In this document: one piece after another, positions 12,625 to 20,988 of the stretch
How positions within the stretch are numbered: position 1 is the stretch's first letter
Layout of the letters: each line of letters opens with the position of its first letter
Assembly: GCF_030687715.1 (NCBI RefSeq)
Contig: NZ_CP117445.1
Location: 4,763,501 to 4,827,500 of the forward strand
Length of the DNA: 64,000 bases
Source: Pseudomonas sp. FP2196
GTDB taxonomy: Bacteria > Pseudomonadota > Gammaproteobacteria > Pseudomonadales > Pseudomonadaceae
Direction of reading: 5' to 3'
Notes under the pieces: generated by a model
Told to the model about the DNA's origin: nothing
Database searches by the model: none
What the model saw: only the letters and a program-made list of their open reading frames with translations
Position numbers and translations under genes: made by a program

Positions 12625-12803
12625 CTCCCTCACCCCAGCCCTCCCGAAACGTCGGACCGCCCCCCAGGGGGCGAGGGGGAAAGGGAGCCGATCTTCAAGC
12701 CTTTCAAAACCTGAGTTCGACTCGAACGCCCAGGTCGATGTAATTCCAATATCCACCTCGGTCAGTCCCCTCTCCTCCGGGAGAGGGTCAGGGTGAGGGC
12801 TGC
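12625..12803. repeat. Long inverted repeat (CTCCCTCACCCCAGCCCTC family)
   Basis: CTCCCTCACCCCAGCCCTC near 12627 is mirrored by GAGAGGGTCAGGGTGAGGGC ending near 12800, each with a small internal GC hairpin. This fills most of the 281-base gap between the chemoreceptor and glycosyltransferase genes. I see no clear promoter in the remainder. Confidence 0.65.
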
Positions 12804-12890
12804 TCTTTGTTTCACCGCAAAAATCCCGACCGAACATCTATTCTGGATAAAGGTCAACCAAGGGAGACCCACTGCGGAGGGACGATCACC

Positions 12891-14003
12891 GTGCATATCG
12901 CCGACATCACCATGTTCTACGCCCCGGCCAGCGGTGGCGTACGTACTTATCTGGATGCAAAACACCGTCGATTGAGCGTCAAGCCTGGGATTCGTCACAG
13001 TTTGCTGATCCCCGGCGCGCATTTCGGTGAACACGATGGCGTTTACACGGTTCCCGCCCCCGCCCTGCCCTTCGGCAAGGGTTACCGCTTCCCCGTACGT
13101 CTGGCTCCCTGGCGAAATGTCTTGCAGGGGTTGCAGCCCGATCTGATCGAAGTCGGCGATCCCTACCTCACGGCATGGGCCGCGCTGGATGCCCGGCGGC
13201 AACTGGATGTGCCGGTGATCGGTTTCTATCACTCGGACTTGCCGCTGTTGGTCAGCAACCGTATGGGTCATTGGGTCACGCCCAACGTCGAGGCCTATGT
13301 CACCAAGTTGTATGGCAACTTCGACCGGGTTCTCGCGCCCAGTCAGGTGATGGCTGACAAACTCACAGGCCTGGGCGTGCGCAACGTTTTCGTGCAGCCG
13401 CTGGGCGTTGATCTGCAAACCTTTCACCCCGGCGCCCGCGACCCGGACTTGCGGGCCGAGCTGGGCATTGCCGAAGACGCCCGCCTGCTGATCTTCGCCG
13501 GGCGCGGTTCGAAAGAGAAAAACCTGCCGGTCTTGCTCAAGTGCATGCAGCGTCTTGGCTCGCGCTATCACTTGTTGCTGGTCGGCTCGGCGATGCCGAC
13601 TGCAGTGCCGGACAACGTCAGCGTCATCGATGAGTTCTGCCCGGCACCGACCGTGGCACGCCTGATGGCCAGTGCCGATGCGTTGTTGCATGCCGGCGAT
13701 CAGGAAACCTTCGGTCTGGTGATCCTTGAAGCGATGGCCAGCGGTATTCCAGTGGTCGCTGTGGCGGCCGGGGCGTTCGAAGAAATCGTCACTGAGTCCT
13801 GCGGCCTGCTGTGTGCGCCGAACAATCCCCAGGCCATGGCCAATGCCGTCCGGGAATTGTTCAGTCGCAACAGCGTGAAACTCGGCCAGCAAGCGCGCCA
13901 GCATGTCGAACGGCATTACGCCTGGGACACGGTGGTCGACAGTCTGCTCAGTCACTATCACGCCGTCCTCGGCCATGCGATTCCACGGGTGGCTAATGGC
14001 TGA
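12891..14003 (+). CDS. Family 4-type glycosyltransferase
   Basis: The 370-residue GT-B glycosyltransferase has the N-terminal acceptor domain (FYAPASGGVRTYLD) and a C-terminal nucleotide-sugar domain with the EX7E region ETFGLVILEAMASG. It probably transfers a sugar to a lipid or lipid-linked acceptor at the cytoplasmic face. The GTG start at 12891 is chosen because GGAGG lies 10 bases upstream and the fold begins immediately. It overlaps the next gene by 8 bases and heads a three-gene coupled operon with a deacetylase and a flippase-like membrane protein. Sugar and acceptor are unknown. Confidence 0.88.
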   Translation: MHIADITMFYAPASGGVRTYLDAKHRRLSVKPGIRHSLLIPGAHFGEHDGVYTVPAPALPFGKGYRFPVRLAPWRNVLQGLQPDLIEVGDPYLTAWAALDARRQLDVPVIGFYHSDLPLLVSNRMGHWVTPNVEAYVTKLYGNFDRVLAPSQVMADKLTGLGVRNVFVQPLGVDLQTFHPGARDPDLRAELGIAEDARLLIFAGRGSKEKNLPVLLKCMQRLGSRYHLLLVGSAMPTAVPDNVSVIDEFCPAPTVARLMASADALLHAGDQETFGLVILEAMASGIPVVAVAAGAFEEIVTESCGLLCAPNNPQAMANAVRELFSRNSVKLGQQARQHVERHYAWDTVVDSLLSHYHAVLGHAIPRVANG

Positions 14004-14772
14004 CTCGCTCAATCGGCCCGCCGTGCTGCTGGTGCTGCACGACGTGGCCCCATCGACCTGGACGGATTACCAACCCTTTGTTGAAGCCGTCGATGCTTTG
14101 GGCGATGTACCCATGACCTGGCTGGTGGTGCCGGACTTCCATCGACAGGACAGCCTCGAGACTCACACGGACTTTCGTCAACTGCTGAGCGCACGCGTCG
14201 CTCGTGGCGACGAATTGGCCTTGCACGGCTATTTTCATGACGACAGGGAGCCCGGTCCGACCACGCCTCGCGACTGGTTCATGCGCCGTATTTATACCCA
14301 TGAAGGCGAGTTCTATCGCTTGTCCCAAGAAGCCGCTCTCGCCCGACTGCGCGCAGGCATTGAGCTGTTCCAGCGCTACGACTGGCCGCTCCACGGCTTC
14401 GTGGCCCCGGCCTGGCTGATGAGCGAAGGCACGCGTCAGGCGCTGCGCGAATTGCCGCTGAGCTACACCAGCGACCCGCAGCATCTCTATCATTTACCGG
14501 ATTTCACCCCCATTGATGCCCCGGGCCTGGTCTGGAGCGCCCGCAGCGCCTGGCGTCGCGGTCTGTCGAAGATCATCAGCGACCAGCGTGAGCAGCACTG
14601 GCGCCAAGCGCCGGTGATTCGGCTAGGCTTGCACCCGGTGGACATGCGCCACGAATTCTCCCGCCATTACTGGCTGAACATCCTTGAACGACTGCTGAAT
14701 GAAGGACGCGTACCGATGACCAAAGTGAACTGGCTCGCCCGACAGCGCGGTCAACAGGAACGCGCCGCATGA
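13996..14772 (+). CDS. DUF2334 polysaccharide-deacetylase-like protein
   Basis: The 258-residue protein fits the DUF2334 branch of carbohydrate esterase 4-like NodB-fold proteins. LHDVAPSTW near the N terminus supplies the His-Asp pair, and ELALHGYFHD supplies the second metal-binding His motif (HxxxH-like). It may deacetylate an N-acetylated sugar on a glycolipid or glycan. There is no signal peptide, suggesting cytoplasmic action. ATG at 13996 overlaps the glycosyltransferase end by 8 bases, and its own stop overlaps the next start (ATGA). Confidence 0.85.
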   Translation: MADSLNRPAVLLVLHDVAPSTWTDYQPFVEAVDALGDVPMTWLVVPDFHRQDSLETHTDFRQLLSARVARGDELALHGYFHDDREPGPTTPRDWFMRRIYTHEGEFYRLSQEAALARLRAGIELFQRYDWPLHGFVAPAWLMSEGTRQALRELPLSYTSDPQHLYHLPDFTPIDAPGLVWSARSAWRRGLSKIISDQREQHWRQAPVIRLGLHPVDMRHEFSRHYWLNILERLLNEGRVPMTKVNWLARQRGQQERAA

Positions 14773-15767
14773 GCCGCGGCATTGTGTTGTTGATCGGCCT
14801 GCTCGCCGCAGTGCTGATCCCGCTGCTGCTCGGTGGCAGTGAAATCTGGTCGCGCCTGCAAAGCTTTCCGCTGCAATGGCTGCTGATCATGTTTGGCATG
14901 ATCCTGCTGTGCTGGGGCATCAATACCTTGCGCCTGCGTTTGTTGCTCGGCGATCAACGGGATCGTGTCACGCCGATAAAAAGCCTTGGCGTGGTCATGG
15001 CCGCCGAATTCGCCTACTGCGCAACTCCCGGCGGTAGCGGCGGGCCGCTGACGATTATGGCGTTGCTGGCCCGCAGCGGCGTGCGCCCGGCCCGGGGCAG
15101 CGCGGTGTTTGCCATGGATCAGTTGAGCGATTTGCTGTTTTTTCTCTGCGCCCTGAGCGGGATTCTGATTTACGCACTGTTCCAGCACCTTAGCGATCGC
15201 ATGGAATGGCTGCTGATCGTCAGCGCCGTGTCGCTGTTCGGCGGTTTGTGCAGTTGTGTACTGCTGGCGCGCTATCACCGCCCATTGATTCGCCTGAGCG
15301 GACGGCTGCTGGCCCGAATGAATGTGCGCGCCAGCACCCGTCGCCGCTGGGCGCGCAAGCTGCTGCATTTTCTTGCCGCGTTCATCGATACGTTGAAGTT
15401 GCCTTGGCAGACCTTGAGCAAAGTCTTCGCCCTGACCTGCGTGCACTGGCTGCTGCGCTACAGCGTGCTGTATCTGGCGCTGCGTGGACTGGGGGCGGAT
15501 TTGCAGTGGGCGTGGAGTTTTCTGGTACAGATGCTCTCGCTGGGTGCCGGCCAGTTCAGCTTGCTGCCGGGCGGCGCAGGTGCCGCAGAATTGACCTCGG
15601 CGGCGCTATTGGCACCGATGGTCGGCAAATCCACGGCGGCGGCGGCGATACTGATCTGGCGGGTTGTGACGTTCTATTTCTATCTCGTGGTCGGTGGACC
15701 GGTGTTTCTGTTAATGCTCGGCCGGCCGCTGATCAGAAAGCTGATGAAAGTCAGGCAGGCTTCTTAG
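14769..15767 (+). CDS. Flippase-like integral membrane protein (UPF0104 / LPG-synthase TM domain)
   Basis: The 332-residue hydrophobic protein has about eight membrane segments and the family pattern EFAYCATPGGSGGP and LSLGAGQFSLLPGGAGAAE. It belongs to the UPF0104/TIGR00374 group related to the flippase half of MprF. With the glycosyltransferase and deacetylase just upstream (ATGA coupling) it likely moves the glycolipid product across the inner membrane; this is inference. A strong terminator lies about 190 bases downstream, past a small opposite-strand gene. Confidence 0.85.
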   Translation: MSRGIVLLIGLLAAVLIPLLLGGSEIWSRLQSFPLQWLLIMFGMILLCWGINTLRLRLLLGDQRDRVTPIKSLGVVMAAEFAYCATPGGSGGPLTIMALLARSGVRPARGSAVFAMDQLSDLLFFLCALSGILIYALFQHLSDRMEWLLIVSAVSLFGGLCSCVLLARYHRPLIRLSGRLLARMNVRASTRRRWARKLLHFLAAFIDTLKLPWQTLSKVFALTCVHWLLRYSVLYLALRGLGADLQWAWSFLVQMLSLGAGQFSLLPGGAGAAELTSAALLAPMVGKSTAAAAILIWRVVTFYFYLVVGGPVFLLMLGRPLIRKLMKVRQAS

Positions 15768-15927
15768 GCTCATCCTGTTCATCCTTGAGTTGCTCCCACA
15801 ACTCGGCAGCGCCGGGAAACTCCGTCCCGTCGTCTGGACTCAGGTCATCCGGGTCATACCGACTCAAACAGCCCTCGCCCAATGTCGCGGGCGCTTTGGA
15901 AGTGGCTTTGTCCAGTGGATCGCTCAT
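15751..15927 (-). CDS. Small conserved acidic protein, function unknown
   Basis: The 58-residue acidic protein (MSDPLDKATSK... ending EQDEPKKPA) is not recognised beyond looking like a small conserved Pseudomonas protein. I choose ATG at 15927 because GAGGA sits 8 bases upstream; an ATG two codons earlier is too close to that site. Its end overlaps the flippase-like gene on the other strand by 17 bases. It lies downstream of purU on the same strand, beyond a strong hairpin, so it may be read through from purU or have its own promoter. Confidence 0.55.
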   Translation of the reverse strand: MSDPLDKATSKAPATLGEGCLSRYDPDDLSPDDGTEFPGAAELWEQLKDEQDEPKKPA

Positions 15928-15953
15928 CTGCATGTCCTCAGGTTCTGAAACGA

Positions 15954-15994
15954 CGAAGGGCTTGGGCGATTCAACGCCCAAGCCCTTCGTTTTT
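15954..15994 (+). terminator. Strong rho-independent terminator
   Basis: A perfect 15-bp stem (CGAAGGGCTTGGGCG) with a 6-base loop is followed by five T on the plus strand. It would end the glycosyltransferase operon, and in the other direction it lies just after purU, where the T-tract is weak. Confidence 0.85.
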
Positions 15995-16013
15995 CAAGCA
16001 TGGAGTGGTTCGA

Positions 16014-16862
16014 TCAGAACACTACAGTCTTGTTGCCATGGACCAGCACACGATCTTCGAGGTGATAACGCAAGCCGCGCGCCAATACCATCTTCTCGAC
16101 GTCACGACCGAAACGCACCATGTCTTCGATGCTGTCGCTGTGGCTGACGCGGACAACGTCCTGCTCGATGATCGGACCGGCGTCCAGCTCTTCGGTCACG
16201 TAGTGGCAGGTCGCACCGATCAGTTTCACGCCACGCAGGGAGGCCTGGTGGTACGGCTTGGCACCGACGAACGACGGCAGGAAGCTGTGGTGAATGTTGA
16301 TGACCTGGTGCGCGTATTCGCGGCACAGCGCCGGCGGCAGGATTTGCATGTAGCGCGCCAGCACCACGACTTCGGCGTCGTGCTGTTTGACCAGACGCGA
16401 CACTTCGGCGAAGGCCGGCTCCTTGTCCTGCGGATTGACCGGGACGTGGTAATAAGGAATGCCGTGCCACTCGACCATGCTACGCAGATCATCGTGGTTG
16501 GAAATCACGCAGGAAATTTCGCAGTCCAGTTCATCGCTGTGCCAGCGGTGCAGCAGGTCGGCCAGGCAATGGGATTCGCGGCTGGCCATCAGCACCACGC
16601 GTTTTTTCTGCTCGGTGTCGGTGATGCGCCAGTCCATCGAGAACTCTTCGGCGATCGGTGCAAACTTCTCGCGCAAGACTTCAATACCGAACGGCAACGA
16701 ATCGGCACGAATCTCGTGACGCATGAAGAACCAGCCCACCTGATTATCCGAGTGGTGGCTCGCTTCGGTGATCCAGCCATTATGGGATGCCAGAAAATTA
16801 CTGACTTTGGCAACAATGCCAACGCGGTCCGGGCAAGAAATCACCAGCCGAAAAGTGCGCAT
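16014..16862 (-). CDS. purU: Formyltetrahydrofolate deformylase PurU
   Basis: The 282-residue enzyme hydrolyses 10-formyl-THF to formate and THF, balancing one-carbon pools and feeding PurT. It has an N-terminal ACT regulatory domain (residues about 5-80, LVISCPDRVGIVAKVS) and a formyltransferase-like catalytic domain with the Asn-His pair in INIHHSFLPSF and the Asp in EELDAGPII. The start MRTFRLV fits homologues; GGAG is about 13 bases upstream. It is divergent from mvaT, the same arrangement as in P. aeruginosa. Confidence 0.95.
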   Translation of the reverse strand: MRTFRLVISCPDRVGIVAKVSNFLASHNGWITEASHHSDNQVGWFFMRHEIRADSLPFGIEVLREKFAPIAEEFSMDWRITDTEQKKRVVLMASRESHCLADLLHRWHSDELDCEISCVISNHDDLRSMVEWHGIPYYHVPVNPQDKEPAFAEVSRLVKQHDAEVVVLARYMQILPPALCREYAHQVINIHHSFLPSFVGAKPYHQASLRGVKLIGATCHYVTEELDAGPIIEQDVVRVSHSDSIEDMVRFGRDVEKMVLARGLRYHLEDRVLVHGNKTVVF

Positions 16863-17039
16863 GAGGGGGAAACTCCAGAACTTCGCAAAGGCCGCCATTC
16901 TAGCGACTGCGCAGCAAAACTGCAGTATTGATGAGCTCGGGGGCGTTCGCCCCACCCCGGCGTACAGCTTTTTGACGGGGACAACCGTCAACGGCACAGC
17001 GGTTCGGAGGTACTGCTTGATCAGATAACTGTGAGTATC

Positions 17040-17057
17040 TGTGATGACTGCATCACA
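17040..17057. promoter_or_regulatory. 18-bp palindrome upstream of mvaT
   Basis: TGTGATG-actg-CATCACA has perfect 7-bp arms and lies between purU and mvaT, about 110 bases before the proposed mvaT start site. It is CRP/Vfr-like in sequence, but the spacing between TGTGA and TCACA is 8 instead of 6, so the binding protein is uncertain. Confidence 0.45.
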
Positions 17058-17126
17058 CTATTTAACCGAACATTCAATTTACCGCTAATTCTTGTAACTA
17101 ATTTAAATAAAAACCCCGGTTAAATG

Positions 17127-17155
17127 TTTACTTGATGAAACAGCCTGACTATTAT
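17127..17155 (+). promoter_or_regulatory. Candidate sigma-70 promoter of mvaT in an AT-rich tract
   Basis: TTTACT (17127-17132) and TATTAT (17150-17155) are separated by 17 bases. The preceding bases (about 17058-17130) are strikingly AT-rich for this genome, the kind of DNA that MvaT itself prefers, so autoregulation is plausible. This region, with the palindrome, accounts for most of the 339-base purU-mvaT gap. Confidence 0.45.
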
Positions 17156-17201
17156 TGCGTCACTGTCCCCTGCCACTCAGCACTCTACTAAGGTAGTAAT
17201 C

Positions 17202-17579
17202 ATGTCCTTGATCAACGAATATCGCGCCACCGAAGAAGCTATCAAAGAGCTGCAAGCCCGTTTGAAGAACCTGTCGCAAGACGACAAACTGCAAACCGAG
17301 CTGGAATTCGAAGGCAAACTGCGCACCCTGATGGGCGAATACTCCAAGTCCCTGCGTGACATCATCGCCCTGTTGGATCCAGAATCCAAAACCAAGGCTC
17401 CACGCGGCGGCGCAGTAAAAACTACCGGCACCAAGCGTGCTCGCAAAGTTAAACAATACAAAAACCCGCACAACGGCGAAGTCATCGAAACCAAAGGTGG
17501 CAACCACAAAACTCTGAAAGAGTGGAAAGCCAAGTGGGGCGGTGACGTGGTTGAAGGCTGGGCTACCCTGCTGGGCTAA
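17202..17579 (+). CDS. mvaT: H-NS-family transcriptional regulator MvaT
   Basis: The 125-residue nucleoid protein silences AT-rich and foreign DNA. The N-terminal half is a coiled-coil oligomerisation region (MSLINEYRATEEAIKELQ), followed by a basic linker (KRARKVKQYKNP) and the C-terminal DNA-binding domain with ETKGGNHKTLKEWKAKWG, whose RGN-like loop inserts in the AT minor groove. The sequence is nearly that of P. aeruginosa MvaT, and the neighbours purU and sbcB are the same. AAGG lies about 8 bases before ATG. It could silence the Tc genes in this window, but that is inference. Confidence 0.96.
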   Translation: MSLINEYRATEEAIKELQARLKNLSQDDKLQTELEFEGKLRTLMGEYSKSLRDIIALLDPESKTKAPRGGAVKTTGTKRARKVKQYKNPHNGEVIETKGGNHKTLKEWKAKWGGDVVEGWATLLG

Positions 17580-17619
17580 GCCGCAACGCCTGCCGCAGAC
17601 TGATCTGCGGTAAAAAAGA

Positions 17620-17646
17620 AACGCCAGCGAATGCTGGCGTTTTTTT
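17620..17646. terminator. Bidirectional terminator between mvaT and sbcB
   Basis: The hairpin AACGCCAGC/GCTGGCGTT has seven T on the plus strand and TTTCTTTTTT on the minus strand, so it can end both convergent genes. A second small stem (CCGCAGACTGATCTGCGG) precedes it. Confidence 0.9.
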
Positions 17647-17677
17647 ATGTCCGGAATTAACCCGGTCATGTTCGATT

Positions 17678-19108
17678 TCAAAGATTCAAACGTTTGCGTA
17701 ATGCCTGGACATAATTCTGCCATTCATTGAGCACCGCACTCTGCACCGGCGTCGCACTAAGCGCCCATTTCTCTGCGGCCTCTGTAAAAGATGTCAGGGT
17801 ATTTGGAGCCCCCCATTCAGGCGCGGACAAACGCTGCTGACAAAATACTCGCCAACGTTCCTGCTCTTCAAAATTCAAGGTGTCGGGAAAGTTACGCGCT
17901 CGATATCGAAAGAGTAATTCAGGCAAACGTTCATCATCGAAAGGCCATTGCTCTTGCGCTAATTGCACAGGATCGGCCGTTCTCACTTGCTCACATAGAC
18001 GTCGGTCGCGGTCACCGATAAATCCGTCGTACAACTGTTGTTCCGGATCCTCGCTCGGGGTGAAGTCTTCGCTGGCATAAATCGCCGCAACTTTATCTTT
18101 CCAAACTTCTTGTGCGTCAGTTAGTCGCAGCGCTCGTTCCTGATAAAGCGCCATGTCCAGCCCCAGTCTCTGCTGATCTTGCGCACGCAATACCGACGTT
18201 GGCGCCACCACCGGGCAACGATTGATATGAATCAGTTTGAGCGGCACCGGCAACTCACCTTCCAGCAAATCGTCACGGCGGGTGTACAGGCGCTGGCGCA
18301 GGGTCTGCGCATCGAGATCAAGCAAGCCCTGGGGATCCAGATGCAGGTCGCAGACGATCAAGGCATTGCGGTTTTTCGGATGCCAGGCCAATGGCAGCAC
18401 CACGCCGACATAACTGCGCGCCGCCGAGAATCGCCCGGAAATGTGCACCAGCGGCTGCAACAGACGAATCTGATCCATGACCTTTTGCTTGCTGCGCAAC
18501 TGGAACAACCAGTCATACAGTTTTGGCTGCTTCTCGCGGATCAGCCGCGCCAAGGCAATGGTCGCGCGCACATCCGACAACGCCTCGTGGGCGTGGCCAT
18601 GATCAATATTATTGGCGGCCGTCAGGCGCTCGAGCTTGAGCGTTACCCGCCCCTCGTCATCGGTCGGCCAGACCAGCCCGTCGGGACGCAGCGCATAAGC
18701 GGCGCGGACCACATCGATCAGGTCCCAGCGACTGTTGCCGCCCTGCCATTCGCGGGCGTACGGGTCGAAGAAATTGCGGTACAAACTGTAGCGCGTCATC
18801 TCGTCGTCGAACCGCAACGTGTTGTAACCAGCGCCACACGTACCGGGAGCGGCCAGTTGCGCATGCACCCGGGTCATGAAATCGGCCTCGCTCAAGCCCT
18901 TGTCGGCGAGCTGGCTCGGGGTAATGCCAGTGATTGCGCACGCCGCCGGATGCGGCAGGATGTCTTCGCTGGGTTGGCAGTAAAGGTTGACCGGCTCATC
19001 GATTTCGTTGAGGTCGTGGTCGGTGCGAATCCCGGCGACCTGCAGCGGGCGGTCGCTGCGGGGATTGATGCCAGTGGTTTCGTAGTCGTACCAAAAGATG
19101 GAAGTCAC
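17678..19108 (-). CDS. sbcB: Exodeoxyribonuclease I (SbcB)
   Basis: The 476-residue 3'-5' single-strand DNA exonuclease acts in recombination and mismatch repair. It has the DEDDh exonuclease domain at the N terminus (YDYETTG with Asp and Glu; later DEMTRYSLYRNFFDPYAREW; HAHEALSDVRATIAL with the catalytic His and Asp), then the SH3-like and helical domains of ExoI. The start is GTG at 19108 with AGGA 9 bases upstream. Length matches E. coli SbcB (475). It is convergent with mvaT and divergent from the RDD gene. Confidence 0.95.
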   Translation of the reverse strand: MTSIFWYDYETTGINPRSDRPLQVAGIRTDHDLNEIDEPVNLYCQPSEDILPHPAACAITGITPSQLADKGLSEADFMTRVHAQLAAPGTCGAGYNTLRFDDEMTRYSLYRNFFDPYAREWQGGNSRWDLIDVVRAAYALRPDGLVWPTDDEGRVTLKLERLTAANNIDHGHAHEALSDVRATIALARLIREKQPKLYDWLFQLRSKQKVMDQIRLLQPLVHISGRFSAARSYVGVVLPLAWHPKNRNALIVCDLHLDPQGLLDLDAQTLRQRLYTRRDDLLEGELPVPLKLIHINRCPVVAPTSVLRAQDQQRLGLDMALYQERALRLTDAQEVWKDKVAAIYASEDFTPSEDPEQQLYDGFIGDRDRRLCEQVRTADPVQLAQEQWPFDDERLPELLFRYRARNFPDTLNFEEQERWRVFCQQRLSAPEWGAPNTLTSFTEAAEKWALSATPVQSAVLNEWQNYVQALRKRLNL

Positions 19109-19288
19109 GGGCGGTTCCTGAACTGAAGATCGGCGAAGTCTAGGCGTTCAACCGCGGTCGCGGCCAGCCTCGCGTCATTCAAACACCTGGCGTCACACGC
19201 TGTGCAATACATAGTTATGTCGTTTTCCCCCGAGAGGCTGCTAGCATCGACCCACTTGCATCCCGAACAGGCGAACATCAGGAAGCCC

Positions 19289-20014
19289 ATGCTCGAGCCG
19301 ACAGCACCGCCAAGGAAAGCACCGCTGGCCCCGCCGCTGGATACGCGGCATCAGGTCGAAACGCCGGAAGGCATCGAGCTGCCGCTGCGACCCGCCGGGT
19401 TGATGGTGCGGGCCATCGCCTTCGCGATTGACCTGAGCATTCGCGGCGCGGTCATGGGCGTGCTGTTCATCGTTCTGGCGTTTTTCGGCAAGCTCGGCAT
19501 GGGCCTCGGCTCGCTGCTGCTGTTTGCGGTCAGCTGGTGGTACATGGTGCTGTTCGAAGTGCTGCGCCAGGGACGCTCGCCGGGTAAGCAATGGATGGGC
19601 CTGCGCGTGGTGCATGATGACGGCACCCCGATAGGCTGGTCGGCTTCCTTGCTGCGCAACCTGTTGCGCTTTGTCGATCTGCTGCCATTCGGTTATTTCC
19701 TCGGCACCCTCAGTTGCCTTAATCACCCGACCTTCAAGCGTCTGGGTGACATCGCCGCCGGTACGCTGGTGGTTTACAGCGAACGCCCTCTCGTCCGCCC
19801 GCAACTGCCCGCCGCCGAACCACGCCGCGCGCCGATTGCCCTCACCCTCAGCGAACAGCGCGCGCTGCTCGGGTTCGCCGAGCGTCAGGCCGATCTGACG
19901 CCCGCGCGGGTCAATGAACTGGCAGCACTACTGGCCCAGCCACTGCGTATTTCCGCCCCCAAAGCAGTCACCGAACTCAACGGCATCGCCCGCGGCTTGT
20001 TGGGCCCGACATGA
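19289..20014 (+). CDS. RDD-family membrane protein
   Basis: The 241-residue protein has an RDD domain with two or three membrane helices (residues about 45-110) and Arg/Asp signature residues (FAIDLSIRG, QGRSPGKQWMGLRV). The ATG at 19289 has AGGAAG just upstream. It is the first gene of a six-gene coupled cluster; the stop overlaps the next ATG (ATGA). RDD proteins have been proposed as transporters, but the function here is unknown. Confidence 0.85.
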   Translation: MLEPTAPPRKAPLAPPLDTRHQVETPEGIELPLRPAGLMVRAIAFAIDLSIRGAVMGVLFIVLAFFGKLGMGLGSLLLFAVSWWYMVLFEVLRQGRSPGKQWMGLRVVHDDGTPIGWSASLLRNLLRFVDLLPFGYFLGTLSCLNHPTFKRLGDIAAGTLVVYSERPLVRPQLPAAEPRRAPIALTLSEQRALLGFAERQADLTPARVNELAALLAQPLRISAPKAVTELNGIARGLLGPT

Positions 20015-20988
20015 AGCAAAGTCTTTTCGAAAGTCGCCACAAGGCCGAATGGGAGCGTTTTGCCCTGGCCCTTGAACGTCTAGAACGGGGTAAGGAAACC
20101 TCACAAGTGGCGGGCTTCCCCAAAGCGTATCGGCACCTCTGCCAACATCTGGCGCTGGCGCAGGAACGTGGCTACAGCAGTTTTCTCATCGACTCCCTGC
20201 AGCAGCAGGTGTTGCGCGGTCATCAACAGCTTTACCGGCATCGCAGTCGTTTGGGTGCCAACCTGTTGAGCTTCATCCTCGCCGACTTCCCGCGTCTGGT
20301 GCGTGCCGAATGGCGTTTTGTGCTGGTTGCCGGCCTGTTGTTTTTCGGCAGCCTGATCGGCGTCGGTGTGCTGGTCTATGTGTTTCCCGAACTGGTCTAC
20401 AACCTGCTCCCCGCCGATCAGGTGCGCGAGATGCAAGGCATGTACGACCCGGTGGCCGGTCACCTCGGGCGCCCGGCCGAACGTGCGGCCAGCGAAGACT
20501 GGGTGATGTTCGGCTACTACGTGATGCACAACATCGGCATTGCCTTTCAGACCTTCGCCAGCGGTTTGCTGATGGGGGTGGGCAGTGCGTTTTTTCTGTT
20601 CTACAACGGTCTGGTCATCGGTGCCGTGGCCGGACATCTGAGTGAAATCGGCTACGGCCAGACCTTCTGGTCATTCGTTATCGCCCATGGTGCCTTTGAA
20701 CTGACAGCCATTGCCCTCGCCGGCGCGGCAGGCTTGCAACTGGGCTGGGCGTTGATCGCACCGGGACGCCTGACCCGTGCCGAAGCGTTGAAACGCGCCG
20801 CGCGCAAAAGCGTGCTGCTGATCTGTGGGGTCATGTTGTTCCTGCTGATCGCCGCGTTTATCGAAGCCTATTGGTCGTCGAAAACCAGCGTCGCTGCGCT
20901 CACCAAATATCTGGTCGGTGCCGCTCTGTGGATTTTAGTGGCGAGCTATTTGTTGTTTGCCGGAAGGACACGCCATGCGCCTGAGTGA
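20011..20988 (+). CDS. SpoIIM-like stage II sporulation-type membrane protein
   Basis: The 325-residue protein has an N-terminal soluble helical region (to about 95) and then five or so membrane segments with the SpoIIM/DUF95 pattern (NIGIAFQTFASGLLMGVG, FFLFYNGLVIGAVAGHL). Pseudomonas does not sporulate; this family occurs in non-sporulating bacteria next to MoxR/DUF58 genes, as here. Start and stop overlap the neighbours, so it is made in step with them. The role is unknown. Confidence 0.82.
   Translation: MKQSLFESRHKAEWERFALALERLERGKETSQVAGFPKAYRHLCQHLALAQERGYSSFLIDSLQQQVLRGHQQLYRHRSRLGANLLSFILADFPRLVRAEWRFVLVAGLLFFGSLIGVGVLVYVFPELVYNLLPADQVREMQGMYDPVAGHLGRPAERAASEDWVMFGYYVMHNIGIAFQTFASGLLMGVGSAFFLFYNGLVIGAVAGHLSEIGYGQTFWSFVIAHGAFELTAIALAGAAGLQLGWALIAPGRLTRAEALKRAARKSVLLICGVMLFLLIAAFIEAYWSSKTSVAALTKYLVGAALWILVASYLLFAGRTRHAPE

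Noticed and set aside
17040..17057. Classical CRP/Vfr box before mvaT
   Set aside because: The half-sites TGTGA and TCACA are 8 bases apart instead of 6, so only a palindrome of unknown binder is claimed.
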